A stretch of 64,000 nucleotides of DNA from Caryophanales bacterium UBA6380. Lineage in GTDB: Bacteria > Bacillota_I > Bacilli_A > RFN20 > CAG-826. Below the pieces are notes generated by a model. It saw nothing but the letters and a program-made list of their open reading frames with translations. It did not search any database and was not told the origin of the DNA. Positions 35,477 to 45,211 of the stretch are shown piece by piece; position 1 is the stretch's first letter; each line of letters starts with the position of its first letter. The stretch is from positions 73,716 to 137,715 of the forward strand of contig DJQS01000007.1 in NCBI GenBank assembly GCA_002438785.1. The letters run 5' to 3'. Position numbers and translations under genes: made by a program.

Positions 35477-37297
35477 ATGTATAAAAATAGAGAAATTTGT
35501 AACGATACGTATTATGTTGGAGCTAGCGATCGTAGACTAGCAAAATTTGAAAATATTTATCCTTTAGAAAACGGGGTAAGTTATAATTCTTATGTTATTT
35601 TAGATAATAAAACGTGCTTAATGGATGGTGTAGATAGCTCTGTTACAGAAATATTTTTAAAGAAAGTAAAAGATATTTTAAATGGGAGAAGTTTAGATTA
35701 CATCATTTTACAACACCTAGAACCTGATCATGCTTTTTGTATTTTTAGATTATTGAATATTTATCCTAATGCCACAATTGTTTTAAGTGATAAAGCTTTG
35801 GTTATGTTAAAAAATTTTAATGAAGGAATTAACATAAAAAATGTTTTGGTAGTTAAGGAAAAAGATGTATTAGATTTAGGAAAACATAAATTGACTTTTA
35901 TTTGTGCTCCTATGGTTCATTGGCCTGAAGTAATAATGACTTATGATGATTATACAAAATCTCTATTTAGTGCTGATGCCTTTGGAACTTTTGGCTCTCT
36001 TTCTGGAAATTTAATTGCAAATCGAGATTATTTTGAAAAATATTCGGAAAGTGAAGCAAGAAGGTATTATACAAATATTGTTGGTAAATATGGTCCACAA
36101 GTTCTACAAGCATTGACAAAAGCTTCTAGTATTGATATTAATAATATCCTTCCCTTACATGGTCCTATATGGAAGAATGATTTAAATTATTTTATTAACT
36201 TATATTCTAAATGGGCAAGTTATACTCCTGAGGTCAATGGCGTATTAATTGTTTATGGTTCGGTTTATGGGCATAGTGAAGAAGCAGCAAATATTATTGC
36301 AGATAATTTATCTATATTAGGAATTAGAGATATAGCAGTTTATGATGCTAGCAAAACTGATAAATCTTATTTAGTCGCTGAATCATTTAAGTATTCTAAT
36401 CTAGTTATTGTAAGTTCAACGTATAATATGGGTATTTTTACTCCAGTTGAAGAGTTTTTATTAGATCTAAAATATCATAATTTACAAAATCGTAAATTTT
36501 CTATTGTAGAGAATGGAAGTTGGGCACCTAATAGTGGAAAATTAATTTTTGAAATTTTATCAAAATTAAAAGGATTTGAAATGATTGGCGATATCATCAC
36601 ATTTAAAAGTAGCGTTAAAAGTGATGATATAAATAAATTAGATAATTTATCTAATTTGATTTTTGCTTCAATTCCACAAAAAAAGCCTATTACTAACCCC
36701 TTGTTCAATATAAATTATGGCTTATTCATACTTTCTAGTAAAGATGGTGATAAACAAAATGCTTGTATTATTAATACAGTTAATCAAGTAGCTAGTTTAC
36801 CTGATCGTATAATGTTTTGCGTTAATAAAAACAATTATACTGCCTCGATTATTAATAAAACAAAAGAATGTAATTTATCTATTTTAACTGAGGATGCTCC
36901 ATTTGAATTATTTAAAAGATTTGGGTATCAAAGTGGTAAAAATGTTAATAAATTTGAAGGGTTTGATAATTATTCGCTAGCTTCTAATGGAATAAATTAC
37001 ATTAATAAATTTACTAATAGTTATTTCTCGTTAAAGATTGAAAATGTAATTGATTTAGGTTCACACTTTGGATTTGTTAGTGTTATTACTGAATCGAAAA
37101 TTTTAAATGAAAAAAGAAGTGTTAGTTATTCTTATTACTTAAACAATATTAAACCTAATATTAAACAAGATGTTGCTAAAAAAAGTGGATGGGTTTGCAA
37201 AATTTGTGGCTATGTATATGAAAAAGATGAACTTCCTAAAGATTTTATTTGTCCAATTTGTAAACATGATATTAGTGTATTTGAGAGGATTAAATAA
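35477..37297 (+). CDS. Flavodiiron protein with flavin-reductase and rubredoxin domains
   Basis: A 606-residue oxygen- (or NO-) reducing enzyme with its own electron-transfer chain. Domain order: beta-lactamase-like diiron domain (H-L-E-P-D-H near 75-80, later M-V-H-W-P-E and L-H-G-P), flavodoxin domain with F-M-N loop Y-G-S-V-Y-G-H-S-E-E (about 257-266), a flavin-reductase-like domain (about 415-560), and a C-terminal rubredoxin with two C-x-x-C motifs (C-K-I-C-G and C-P-I-C-K). TATAAT at 35453-35458 and AAAAGGAG precede the ATG. It stands back to back with the superoxide reductase gene. Confidence 0.95.
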   Translation: MYKNREICNDTYYVGASDRRLAKFENIYPLENGVSYNSYVILDNKTCLMDGVDSSVTEIFLKKVKDILNGRSLDYIILQHLEPDHAFCIFRLLNIYPNATIVLSDKALVMLKNFNEGINIKNVLVVKEKDVLDLGKHKLTFICAPMVHWPEVIMTYDDYTKSLFSADAFGTFGSLSGNLIANRDYFEKYSESEARRYYTNIVGKYGPQVLQALTKASSIDINNILPLHGPIWKNDLNYFINLYSKWASYTPEVNGVLIVYGSVYGHSEEAANIIADNLSILGIRDIAVYDASKTDKSYLVAESFKYSNLVIVSSTYNMGIFTPVEEFLLDLKYHNLQNRKFSIVENGSWAPNSGKLIFEILSKLKGFEMIGDIITFKSSVKSDDINKLDNLSNLIFASIPQKKPITNPLFNINYGLFILSSKDGDKQNACIINTVNQVASLPDRIMFCVNKNNYTASIINKTKECNLSILTEDAPFELFKRFGYQSGKNVNKFEGFDNYSLASNGINYINKFTNSYFSLKIENVIDLGSHFGFVSVITESKILNEKRSVSYSYYLNNIKPNIKQDVAKKSGWVCKICGYVYEKDELPKDFICPICKHDISVFERIK

Positions 37298-37644
37298 TGG
37301 ATAAAATTTCTTTTAATAAGTATCAAGAAGAAGCTTATAAATTAATTAGTGATGAAGGGAAAAAAGATTTAATAACTAATGGAGTTCTAGGCTTAGCTGG
37401 TGAAAGTGGTGAGTGTTGCGATATTGTTAAAAAATATAAATTTCAAGAGCATCCGCTTAATAAAGAACATCTTATAGATGAATTAGGAGATGTTTTATGG
37501 TATATAGCAGAGACTGCAAGTGGTCTAGGAGTAAGCTTAGAAGAAATCGCTGAATATAATTTAAATAAACTAAATAAGCGTTACAAAGACGGCTTTACTA
37601 AAGAAGAATCTTTGCATCGAGTTGAAAAGGAGTACAAAGATTAA
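37297..37644 (+). CDS. MazG-like nucleotide pyrophosphohydrolase
   Basis: A 115-residue MazG/all-alpha NTP pyrophosphohydrolase, likely to clean the nucleotide pool. Metal-binding marks are G-E-S-G-E and later D-E-L-G-D-V-L-W. It overlaps both the flavodiiron gene and glpK by one base, so the three are one operon. The substrate is unknown. Confidence 0.88.
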   Translation: MDKISFNKYQEEAYKLISDEGKKDLITNGVLGLAGESGECCDIVKKYKFQEHPLNKEHLIDELGDVLWYIAETASGLGVSLEEIAEYNLNKLNKRYKDGFTKEESLHRVEKEYKD

Positions 37645-39116
37645 TGAAATATATTTTAGCAATTGATCAAGGAACAACATCGACCCGTGCTTTAATTTTT
37701 AATAAGAGTGGTGAACTTGTTTATAAATCACAGCAAGAAGTTAAATGTTTATTTCCTATTGAGGGTTGGGTTGAACAAAATGCTTTAGACATTTGGCTAA
37801 GTGTTTTAAATGTTGTTAATGATGTTTTTGCTAAAAATAATTTAACTTTTGATGAAATTGATTCTATTGGTATTACAAATCAAAGAGAAACAACGGTTAT
37901 ATGGGATAAAAAAACTGGAATGCCAATATATAATGCAATTGTGTGGCAATCTAGGCAATCTTCAATTTATTGCGATAAATGGGAGAAATATAAAGAATTA
38001 ATTCATTTTAAAACTGGGTTAATATTAAATCCTTATTTTAGTGCTTCTAAAATTCGTTTTATTTTAGACCATGTAAAAGATGGTCAACAACGCGCTGAAA
38101 AAGGAGAATTAATGTTTGGAACTATTGATTCATGGCTAATATATCGTTTAACTAAAGGTAAAGTTCATAAGACTGATGTTACAAATGCTAGTAGAACAAT
38201 GTTTTATAATATTAATTCTATGGAATATGATGATGAATTATTGAAGATTTTTAATATTCCTAAATGTATTTTACCTGAAGTTTGTGATTGCAATTCCTTA
38301 TTTGGGTATGCCTCTATTTTTGATGATAGATTAAAGATAAACGCAGTTGCGGGCGATCAACAAGCAGCTCTTTTTGGACAAAATTGTTTTAATAAAGGTG
38401 ATAGTAAATCAACGTATGGTACAGGGTGTTTTATGCTTGTAAATATTGGAGATACACCTATTTTTTCAAAAAAAGGTTTAATTACAACTATAGCTTGGCG
38501 TATTAATGGTAAAACTATTTATGCTCTTGAAGGCAGTGTGTTTATGGGAGGAGCAACTATTCAATGGCTAAGAGATCAACTTGAAATTATTAAGGAAGCA
38601 AAAGAAACAGAGAAATTAGCTTTAAAGGCAAAAACTGATTTGGGAGTTTATGTAATTCCTGCATTTGTTGGTTTAGGTGCACCTTATTGGGATGATGAAT
38701 GTAAAGGAGCAATTTTTGGAATTACTAGGGGTACAACAAAAAATCATCTAATTAGAGCTACTTTAAATTCTATAGCATTACAAGTTAAAGATATTTATGA
38801 TGTAATGGAGGTTGAAGGAGATTTAAAGGTTTCTGTTTTAAAAGTTGATGGGGGAGCTACTGCGAACAACTATCTAATGCAATTTCAATCAGATATTTTA
38901 AAAAAGAAAATAATTTTACCAAAATGTCTAGAGACAACTGCTCTTGGAGTAGCTTATCTTGCAGGACTTGGTTGTGGCTTTTTCAATGACATTAATGAAA
39001 TAAGACATATTCATCGCTGCGATAAAGAATTCTTGCCTAAAATGAGTGATGATGAAGTTAATGATAAAGTTAGCAAATGGAAGAAGGCTATAGAAATAAC
39101 TAGGATGTATAAATGA
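37644..39116 (+). CDS. glpK: Glycerol kinase
   Basis: Phosphorylates glycerol to glycerol-3-phosphate for lipids or energy. A 490-residue FGGY-family kinase with the N-terminal A-I-D-Q-G-T-T-S-T-R, the glycerol-site G-I-T-N-Q-R-E-T, A-G-D-Q-Q-A-A-L-F-G-Q, and C-terminal V-D-G-G-A-T-A-N-N. Length is normal. No glycerol channel gene or GlpO/GlpD is next to it. The regulatory His found in some Firmicute GlpKs was not assigned. Confidence 0.96.
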   Translation: MKYILAIDQGTTSTRALIFNKSGELVYKSQQEVKCLFPIEGWVEQNALDIWLSVLNVVNDVFAKNNLTFDEIDSIGITNQRETTVIWDKKTGMPIYNAIVWQSRQSSIYCDKWEKYKELIHFKTGLILNPYFSASKIRFILDHVKDGQQRAEKGELMFGTIDSWLIYRLTKGKVHKTDVTNASRTMFYNINSMEYDDELLKIFNIPKCILPEVCDCNSLFGYASIFDDRLKINAVAGDQQAALFGQNCFNKGDSKSTYGTGCFMLVNIGDTPIFSKKGLITTIAWRINGKTIYALEGSVFMGGATIQWLRDQLEIIKEAKETEKLALKAKTDLGVYVIPAFVGLGAPYWDDECKGAIFGITRGTTKNHLIRATLNSIALQVKDIYDVMEVEGDLKVSVLKVDGGATANNYLMQFQSDILKKKIILPKCLETTALGVAYLAGLGCGFFNDINEIRHIHRCDKEFLPKMSDDEVNDKVSKWKKAIEITRMYK

Positions 39117-41515
39117 TAGATTTAGAAAATATTTTAATAAATAATAATTGTATTATTATTTCTCATAATGAACTGAAACCATTTTTTCTTGATTTAAAGT
39201 GTTCTAAACCTGAGTTAAATTTTAAGTTTATAACAATTAGCGATATCAAACAAAATCTTTTTGGAATAGTAAATGAACAAGCAATAAAAATTGGAATGAA
39301 CTTATTAGGAGAAAATTATTCTGTAATTAAAAAATATTTAAGTTATATAAAAAGTGGTGTTAATATAAATGTTAATTCAAAAATTAAAACTCTATATGAT
39401 ATTTTAATTGACAATAATTTGATATACATTGAAAAAAAATATGATCTAATTTTTAAAAATAAATTAGTTATTTTTTTAGGATTTATCAAAGATGACATCG
39501 AAATAACTCATATTATTGAAAAATTAAAGATTACAAATTTTACATTTATTAGTCTAAATGAATTATTTGTAGAAAGAGAATTTTATGTTCATGATTATTT
39601 AAGGGTTGATGAAGAAATACATGATGCTTTTTTACGAGTAATTGAATTACTAAATAGTGGAATAAAACCTAATCAAATTGAAATAGTAACTGATTATAAA
39701 AAGAATTATTTTTTCTTAGATACATACTCAAAATTATTAAATCTGCATTTAAATTTTATTGATAGAAAAAGTTTATATGATACTAAGACAGCGAAATTAA
39801 TTGAAAAGGATATTGAAATTATTACTTCAAATAGCATAGATAGTTACAATGATAATTCATATGAGTTTCAACTCATTAAAAAATATTTAGACTTTTATGA
39901 TTTTTATAATATGAAAAATAAAATTGTCAATTATAAGGAAATTTTGCAAGATGCATATCTTAATGATTATGATGATATTGAAGGTATAAAGGTTACTAAT
40001 AAATTTTATTTTAATCCTAAAAAGCATATTATTTTGATAGGATTCGATAATAGTTTTTTTACAAAAATAATAAGAAATAATGATTTTTTTGATGACAATA
40101 TTAAAATTTTGAACAATTTAAATTCTTCTGAAATTCTTAATATTGAATATAATGAACTATTAAAATGTTATTTGTTTGCTAATAAAAATTTGGAATTATT
40201 CTTTGGTGAAGTTGATGGAGAAAATAAAGAGGAAATTTCATATTATTTGTCATTTATTTATAATAAAAAGGATATAATGAAGAAACATTTAGTTGGTAAA
40301 CTGTCTTATCATTATGATTATAGTAAAAGTTTAGCATTAAATTATTATTCTTATTATAGTGAGCTAGCTAATATATATAAACAAAAAACAATTGAATATT
40401 ATATTTACGACCAATATTTTAAGCAATTAAAAAAATTTGATAATACATTTAAACAAATAAGACCTCTAAAAATAGAAAATTACGAAATGTCTTATACGCA
40501 ATTGAATTCTTTTTTTAATTGTCCATTTAAATTTTATTTAGAAAGAATTTTAAAAATTATTAACTTTGAAACAAACTTTTATTTAAATGCTGGATCTTTA
40601 ATTCATAAAATATTAGAAAAAGTTTATGATAATAATTTTGAATTTGATAAAGTTTATGAAAATATCTTAAATAGTGGAGATTTTATTTTTAGTAATAAAG
40701 AATTAATTTTATTAGATAAATTAAAATTATCTGCAAAAGTTATATGTGATAGGCTGATTAAAGAAAAAAATACATCAAGTATATTTGATACAAAAAGTGA
40801 ATTAGATTTTAATGTTCCTACTACTGATCCAAATTTTATTTTAACTGGTAAAATTGATTCGCTTTTATTAGCCAAAAATGAATTTCAAAATTCTGTACAA
40901 ATAATAGACTATAAAACGAGCGAGAATTTATTCCAACCTAAACTAAATCGTTATGGATTAAATCTTCAATTGCCAATTTATTCTTATTTAATCGAAAAGA
41001 GTCCTCGTTTTGCAAATTATCCGATTGAAGGGATTTTTTACATCAGTTTTTTAACAAATAATTTATTTGATTATTATAATCTTAATATAAATAAGATTAA
41101 TTCCTTTTCTTTAAAGTCAGGAGCTTTTTCTTCTTCGATTGATAATCTAAAACTTTTTGAGCCTAAAATAACTGATTATTTAGACTCTAAAACAATTCAA
41201 GGTTTATCTATAAAAAAAGATGGAAATTTAGATAGCAAAAAAACTTTTATATTTAACTTTTCTAAGCCTATTATAATAAATGGGAAGGAATACCCTTCAT
41301 TGATAGATCAAAATATAAAAATTTTTATTAATTACCTTAATAATTCTAAATTTCCTATATCACCATTTTGTTCAAATAAGCACAATGCATGTAGATATTG
41401 TTCATATAAAGATATATGTTTTAAAAGAAAGAAAGATGAACGTAGAGATAAAGAACTAGAAAAGATCTATCTTGATTTTAATGATGTTGAGGAAGCAAGT
41501 CATGAAAAGAACTAA
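39113..41515 (+). CDS. addB: AddB-like subunit of the AddAB helicase-nuclease, short form
   Basis: Partner of AddA in repair of double-strand breaks and RecA loading. An 800-residue protein, clearly shorter than the usual 1100-1160. The C-terminal PD-(D/E)XK nuclease has I-I-D-Y-K-T-S, and the four Fe-S cysteines appear as one in F-N-C-P-F-K-F-Y and three in C-R-Y-C-x5-C. No Walker A motif is visible in the N-terminal part, so its helicase-like portion is probably inactive. It overlaps glpK by 4 bp and addA by 14 bp. Confidence 0.85.
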   Translation: MIDLENILINNNCIIISHNELKPFFLDLKCSKPELNFKFITISDIKQNLFGIVNEQAIKIGMNLLGENYSVIKKYLSYIKSGVNINVNSKIKTLYDILIDNNLIYIEKKYDLIFKNKLVIFLGFIKDDIEITHIIEKLKITNFTFISLNELFVEREFYVHDYLRVDEEIHDAFLRVIELLNSGIKPNQIEIVTDYKKNYFFLDTYSKLLNLHLNFIDRKSLYDTKTAKLIEKDIEIITSNSIDSYNDNSYEFQLIKKYLDFYDFYNMKNKIVNYKEILQDAYLNDYDDIEGIKVTNKFYFNPKKHIILIGFDNSFFTKIIRNNDFFDDNIKILNNLNSSEILNIEYNELLKCYLFANKNLELFFGEVDGENKEEISYYLSFIYNKKDIMKKHLVGKLSYHYDYSKSLALNYYSYYSELANIYKQKTIEYYIYDQYFKQLKKFDNTFKQIRPLKIENYEMSYTQLNSFFNCPFKFYLERILKIINFETNFYLNAGSLIHKILEKVYDNNFEFDKVYENILNSGDFIFSNKELILLDKLKLSAKVICDRLIKEKNTSSIFDTKSELDFNVPTTDPNFILTGKIDSLLLAKNEFQNSVQIIDYKTSENLFQPKLNRYGLNLQLPIYSYLIEKSPRFANYPIEGIFYISFLTNNLFDYYNLNINKINSFSLKSGAFSSSIDNLKLFEPKITDYLDSKTIQGLSIKKDGNLDSKKTFIFNFSKPIIINGKEYPSLIDQNIKIFINYLNNSKFPISPFCSNKHNACRYCSYKDICFKRKKDERRDKELEKIYLDFNDVEEASHEKN

Positions 41516-44500
41516 TGCTCAAATTAAAGCAATTGAATCAGAAAACAATGTGATTGTTTCAGCAGGTGCCGGAAGTGGAAAAACAAGTGTTTTAACTGAA
41601 AGAATATTTAATAAGATTAAAAAAGGTGTTAAAATTGACGAACTTTTAATATTAACTTTTGCAAAAGATGCAGCTGAAGAAATGAAAATAAGAGTAAAAC
41701 AATCTCTTCAAAATGATAAAGATACCGCTAAACTTGCACCATTAATTGATGGTGCTAATATCTCTACTTTTGATGCTTATTTTTTAAATTTGGTTAAAAA
41801 ATATGCTCATATTTTAGGTATACCTTCCAATATCGAAAATATACCAGATGATATTATTACAATTAAAAAATATGAGATTTTAGAAGACTTATTAAATAAA
41901 AGATATTCTTCTATGGATGATAAAATCATTAAGATTTTACATAATTATTGTGTAAAAGATGATGGTATCTTATTTAATATTATAATAAAAATATCTAATA
42001 TTTTGTCTACATTTAAAAATCCTGAAGATTACGTTAAAAATTACTACAACAATTATTTAAGTGATGATAAGATAAATGAATTTATACACTGTTACATTGA
42101 CGATTATATTATAAAAACTAAAGAAGAAATAGAACATAATTTAATAAAAATTGGAAATGAAAAAGTATCTAATTATTTTCATAATATTCTTTTACAATTT
42201 AATTCTTTAAAAGATTTAACTGATTTTAATTATGATAGCATATCGACTTTTATGACGAATCCTTATAAAAGTGAAGATGCACATTATGAACTTTTTCTCG
42301 AATCTAAAGAATTATTACAAAAAATGCTTTTGAAGAAATTTAAAAATTTTGATTTTAAAAATTACTTCGATATAGATGTAAAGAATAATCAAGAATTGAT
42401 TCCTTATTTACTAGATATAGCTCTTGAATTAGAAAATAAAATTAATGAATTTAAAAAGGAAAAGAATTTTTATACATTTAACGATATAGCCCAGATGGCA
42501 AAAGATTTACTAGAAAATAATGAAGATATTCGATTATCTATAAAAAATAAACTTAAAATAATAATGGTTGATGAATATCAAGATACTTCAAAGTTTCAAG
42601 AAGACTTTATTAACTTGATAAGCAATAATAATGTTTTTGTCGTTGGTGATGTTAAACAATCTATTTATGCTTTTAGAGATGCTAATCCTCAACAATTCGC
42701 GGATAAATATAAAAAATATCATAATCCTGTCTTTGGCACATATGTTGATATGACAACAAACTTTCGAAGTCGAAGAGAAATAAACGATCAAATAAACGAT
42801 ATTTTTTCAATCATTATGGATTTAAATCATGGTGGGGCTGATTATAAATTAGAACATATTATAGAAACAGGTAATATGGACTATGACAATTTAAAAACCG
42901 AAAATCCTCATGGAATATTTATTCTAAATTATGATGCTAAAAAGCCTAGTCTTGATGAAGAAATAAATCTTATAATAAATGATATTAAAAAAAGAATATC
43001 TAATAAAATGCAAGTTGCATTTTATAATGCAAAAGAAAATAAAATGTGTTTAAGAGACATTCAATATAAAGATATAACTTTGTTATTATTTAAATCTACT
43101 AACTTTCAAGAAATCGAAGAAAAATTTATTACTAGTGGTATTCCTATTAATGCTATTTACGATGAAGATTTAAAAACTGATGATACAATTGTAGTATTAA
43201 TTAATATATTAAAAATAATAAACTCATTAATTAATAATTTAAAAGATGAAGCTACTATAAAACATTCTTTTTTTAGCATTGCAAGAAGCTTTTTATATGA
43301 ATATAGTGATCAAAAACTTTATGATTTATCTTTGAAAAATTATAAAGAAGATGAATTATATTTGAAACTTATTAATTTTTCAAATTCGCACAAAAAGTCT
43401 CTTATTAATGAAATTTATATGGACTGTCTAACAGAATTTAATTTTATAGATAAATTGTACTTATTAGGAAATGGTATAAATAAATTAAAATATTTAAAAA
43501 TTTTCTACAAAAGAACTGAAATAATGGATAATTTGAATTATAGTCTTTTTGACTTTATTAATTATCTAGAAAAACTTGATGAACTTTCAATAAAAATGGA
43601 ATCAAAAAAAAGTAGTGATGTCGATAATGCTGTTACATTAACGACTATCCATAAATCTAAAGGTTTAGAATATTCAATTATTTATATGCCACAAATATTT
43701 AGTGAAGGTAAAAATAATTCTGCAATAGGTAAATTTTTTGCTGATAAAAGATTTGGCTTTGAGTTACCTGCTTTATATTCGAATGATAATAAAGGGATTC
43801 ACTCATGTTTTTATAATGATTATGCGGATATCAATTTTTATGATGAAAAAATACGTTTACTATATGTGGCTTTAACTAGAGCAAAAGAGGAAGTAATAAT
43901 TCCATTATGTTCACAAAATAAGCAAAAAATCGATAATGAATTTGATATTTCAACCATAAAATTACTCGAAAAATCAAAATCGATTGGTGATTTATTATTT
44001 GCTAGTAAAATTAATTTTGAAGAAAGCTTTTATACAACAAAAGAAATCAAGGGTATTAATGAAAACGAAGAAGAAACTAAAGTTCCAAAATTTGAAATAA
44101 AACAATTTAATTATAATTTTAAGAAAAAGACAAAACATACAGCAAGCAAAGAATTATCATTAGATTTTAATATCGATAACATTAGATATGGTAGCCACAT
44201 GCATTTATTAATGGAAAGTATTGATTTTTATAATAAAGATGTTTCAAATATTAATAACGAAAAAGAAAAAGAATTAATAAAAAAAGTATTAGCATTACCA
44301 ATTTTTGATGATTTAAATAAAACCAATATTTTTAAAGAATATAGTTTTTTAGATGAAGAAAATGAAATTGAAGGTGTAATTGATTTATTAATTGAACATA
44401 CAAATTATATTGATATAATTGATTATAAATTAAGTAATATTAGTGACAAAGAATATGAAACTCAATTAAATATTTACAAGCAATATATTGAAAGAGTTTT

Positions 44501-44561
44501 TAAAAAAGAAACTAATATTTATTTATTATCTATTTTGAATACAGAATTGAGGAAATTATGA
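41502..44561 (+). CDS. addA: AddA helicase-nuclease subunit
   Basis: The active motor and nuclease of AddAB. About 1019 residues of the UvrD/Rep superfamily-1 helicase with Walker A A-G-A-G-S-G-K-T-S (residues about 20-28), motif II V-D-E-Y-Q-D-T, motif III G-D-V-K-Q-S-I-Y-A-F-R, motif V T-I-H-K-S-K-G-L-E, motif VI A-L-T-R-A-K. The C-terminal nuclease has G-S-H-M-H and I-I-D-Y-K-L-S. The ATG at 41502 follows a GAGGA site inside the end of addB. Slightly shorter than typical (about 1200). Confidence 0.95.
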   Translation: MKRTNAQIKAIESENNVIVSAGAGSGKTSVLTERIFNKIKKGVKIDELLILTFAKDAAEEMKIRVKQSLQNDKDTAKLAPLIDGANISTFDAYFLNLVKKYAHILGIPSNIENIPDDIITIKKYEILEDLLNKRYSSMDDKIIKILHNYCVKDDGILFNIIIKISNILSTFKNPEDYVKNYYNNYLSDDKINEFIHCYIDDYIIKTKEEIEHNLIKIGNEKVSNYFHNILLQFNSLKDLTDFNYDSISTFMTNPYKSEDAHYELFLESKELLQKMLLKKFKNFDFKNYFDIDVKNNQELIPYLLDIALELENKINEFKKEKNFYTFNDIAQMAKDLLENNEDIRLSIKNKLKIIMVDEYQDTSKFQEDFINLISNNNVFVVGDVKQSIYAFRDANPQQFADKYKKYHNPVFGTYVDMTTNFRSRREINDQINDIFSIIMDLNHGGADYKLEHIIETGNMDYDNLKTENPHGIFILNYDAKKPSLDEEINLIINDIKKRISNKMQVAFYNAKENKMCLRDIQYKDITLLLFKSTNFQEIEEKFITSGIPINAIYDEDLKTDDTIVVLINILKIINSLINNLKDEATIKHSFFSIARSFLYEYSDQKLYDLSLKNYKEDELYLKLINFSNSHKKSLINEIYMDCLTEFNFIDKLYLLGNGINKLKYLKIFYKRTEIMDNLNYSLFDFINYLEKLDELSIKMESKKSSDVDNAVTLTTIHKSKGLEYSIIYMPQIFSEGKNNSAIGKFFADKRFGFELPALYSNDNKGIHSCFYNDYADINFYDEKIRLLYVALTRAKEEVIIPLCSQNKQKIDNEFDISTIKLLEKSKSIGDLLFASKINFEESFYTTKEIKGINENEEETKVPKFEIKQFNYNFKKKTKHTASKELSLDFNIDNIRYGSHMHLLMESIDFYNKDVSNINNEKEKELIKKVLALPIFDDLNKTNIFKEYSFLDEENEIEGVIDLLIEHTNYIDIIDYKLSNISDKEYETQLNIYKQYIERVFKKETNIYLLSILNTELRKL

Positions 44562-45211
44562 TGAATAAAGAAGTAGAAATATTAAATGATTTATATAGCA
44601 AAGATAAACAAGAATTAAAATTAGCACTTGAGAAGAAGTGCAATTGGATAAATGGCAAATTTTATATTGAGGGAAATCTTGAAAAAGTAATAAAGGATGA
44701 TAAATTAGAACATTATCCGTTTATTGAAGCTTTATACGAAAATAATTTACTTTTTTCAAAAGTAAGCTTTCCGAATGAATATTTTAAAAACGATGAAATT
44801 CTTTATATAAAACACGAGTCAATTGATTTGCGCGAATTAAAGTTAGATGATGAGATCACTTTTAATGAAACTAATTTTGCTATTGAGGTTGATTTTACGA
44901 AATTGGAATTAAGTAATTATTATGCTTTATTTCCTAACTTTTATCATTTAATTGAATACAAAGATTTAGATATTGATTTAAAGAAAACTAATTTTGCTGA
45001 GATAATAAAGTGCTTAATTATTGGAAAAAGCTTGCAAAACAAGATTATTTTAGATAAAAATTCTTTAGTTAATGATACATTGTATGCTCCAGTTTTTACA
45101 AAGATATATTACAAAAAAGAAATAGATCAAAAATTATTAGAATCATTAAATGAAATTGGAATGAAACTAAATATTGAGGTTAAGGTATATGAAGGGAATA
45201 ATTTACGATAA
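44558..45211 (+). CDS. Conserved-context protein after addA, unknown
   Basis: A 217-residue soluble acidic protein, rich in Lys, Glu, Asn and Leu, with no membrane segment or recognised motif. It starts 4 bp inside addA and overlaps the next gene by about 23 bp, so it is part of the addBA operon. A link to break repair is only suggested by this. Confidence 0.6.
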   Translation: MMNKEVEILNDLYSKDKQELKLALEKKCNWINGKFYIEGNLEKVIKDDKLEHYPFIEALYENNLLFSKVSFPNEYFKNDEILYIKHESIDLRELKLDDEITFNETNFAIEVDFTKLELSNYYALFPNFYHLIEYKDLDIDLKKTNFAEIIKCLIIGKSLQNKIILDKNSLVNDTLYAPVFTKIYYKKEIDQKLLESLNEIGMKLNIEVKVYEGNNLR

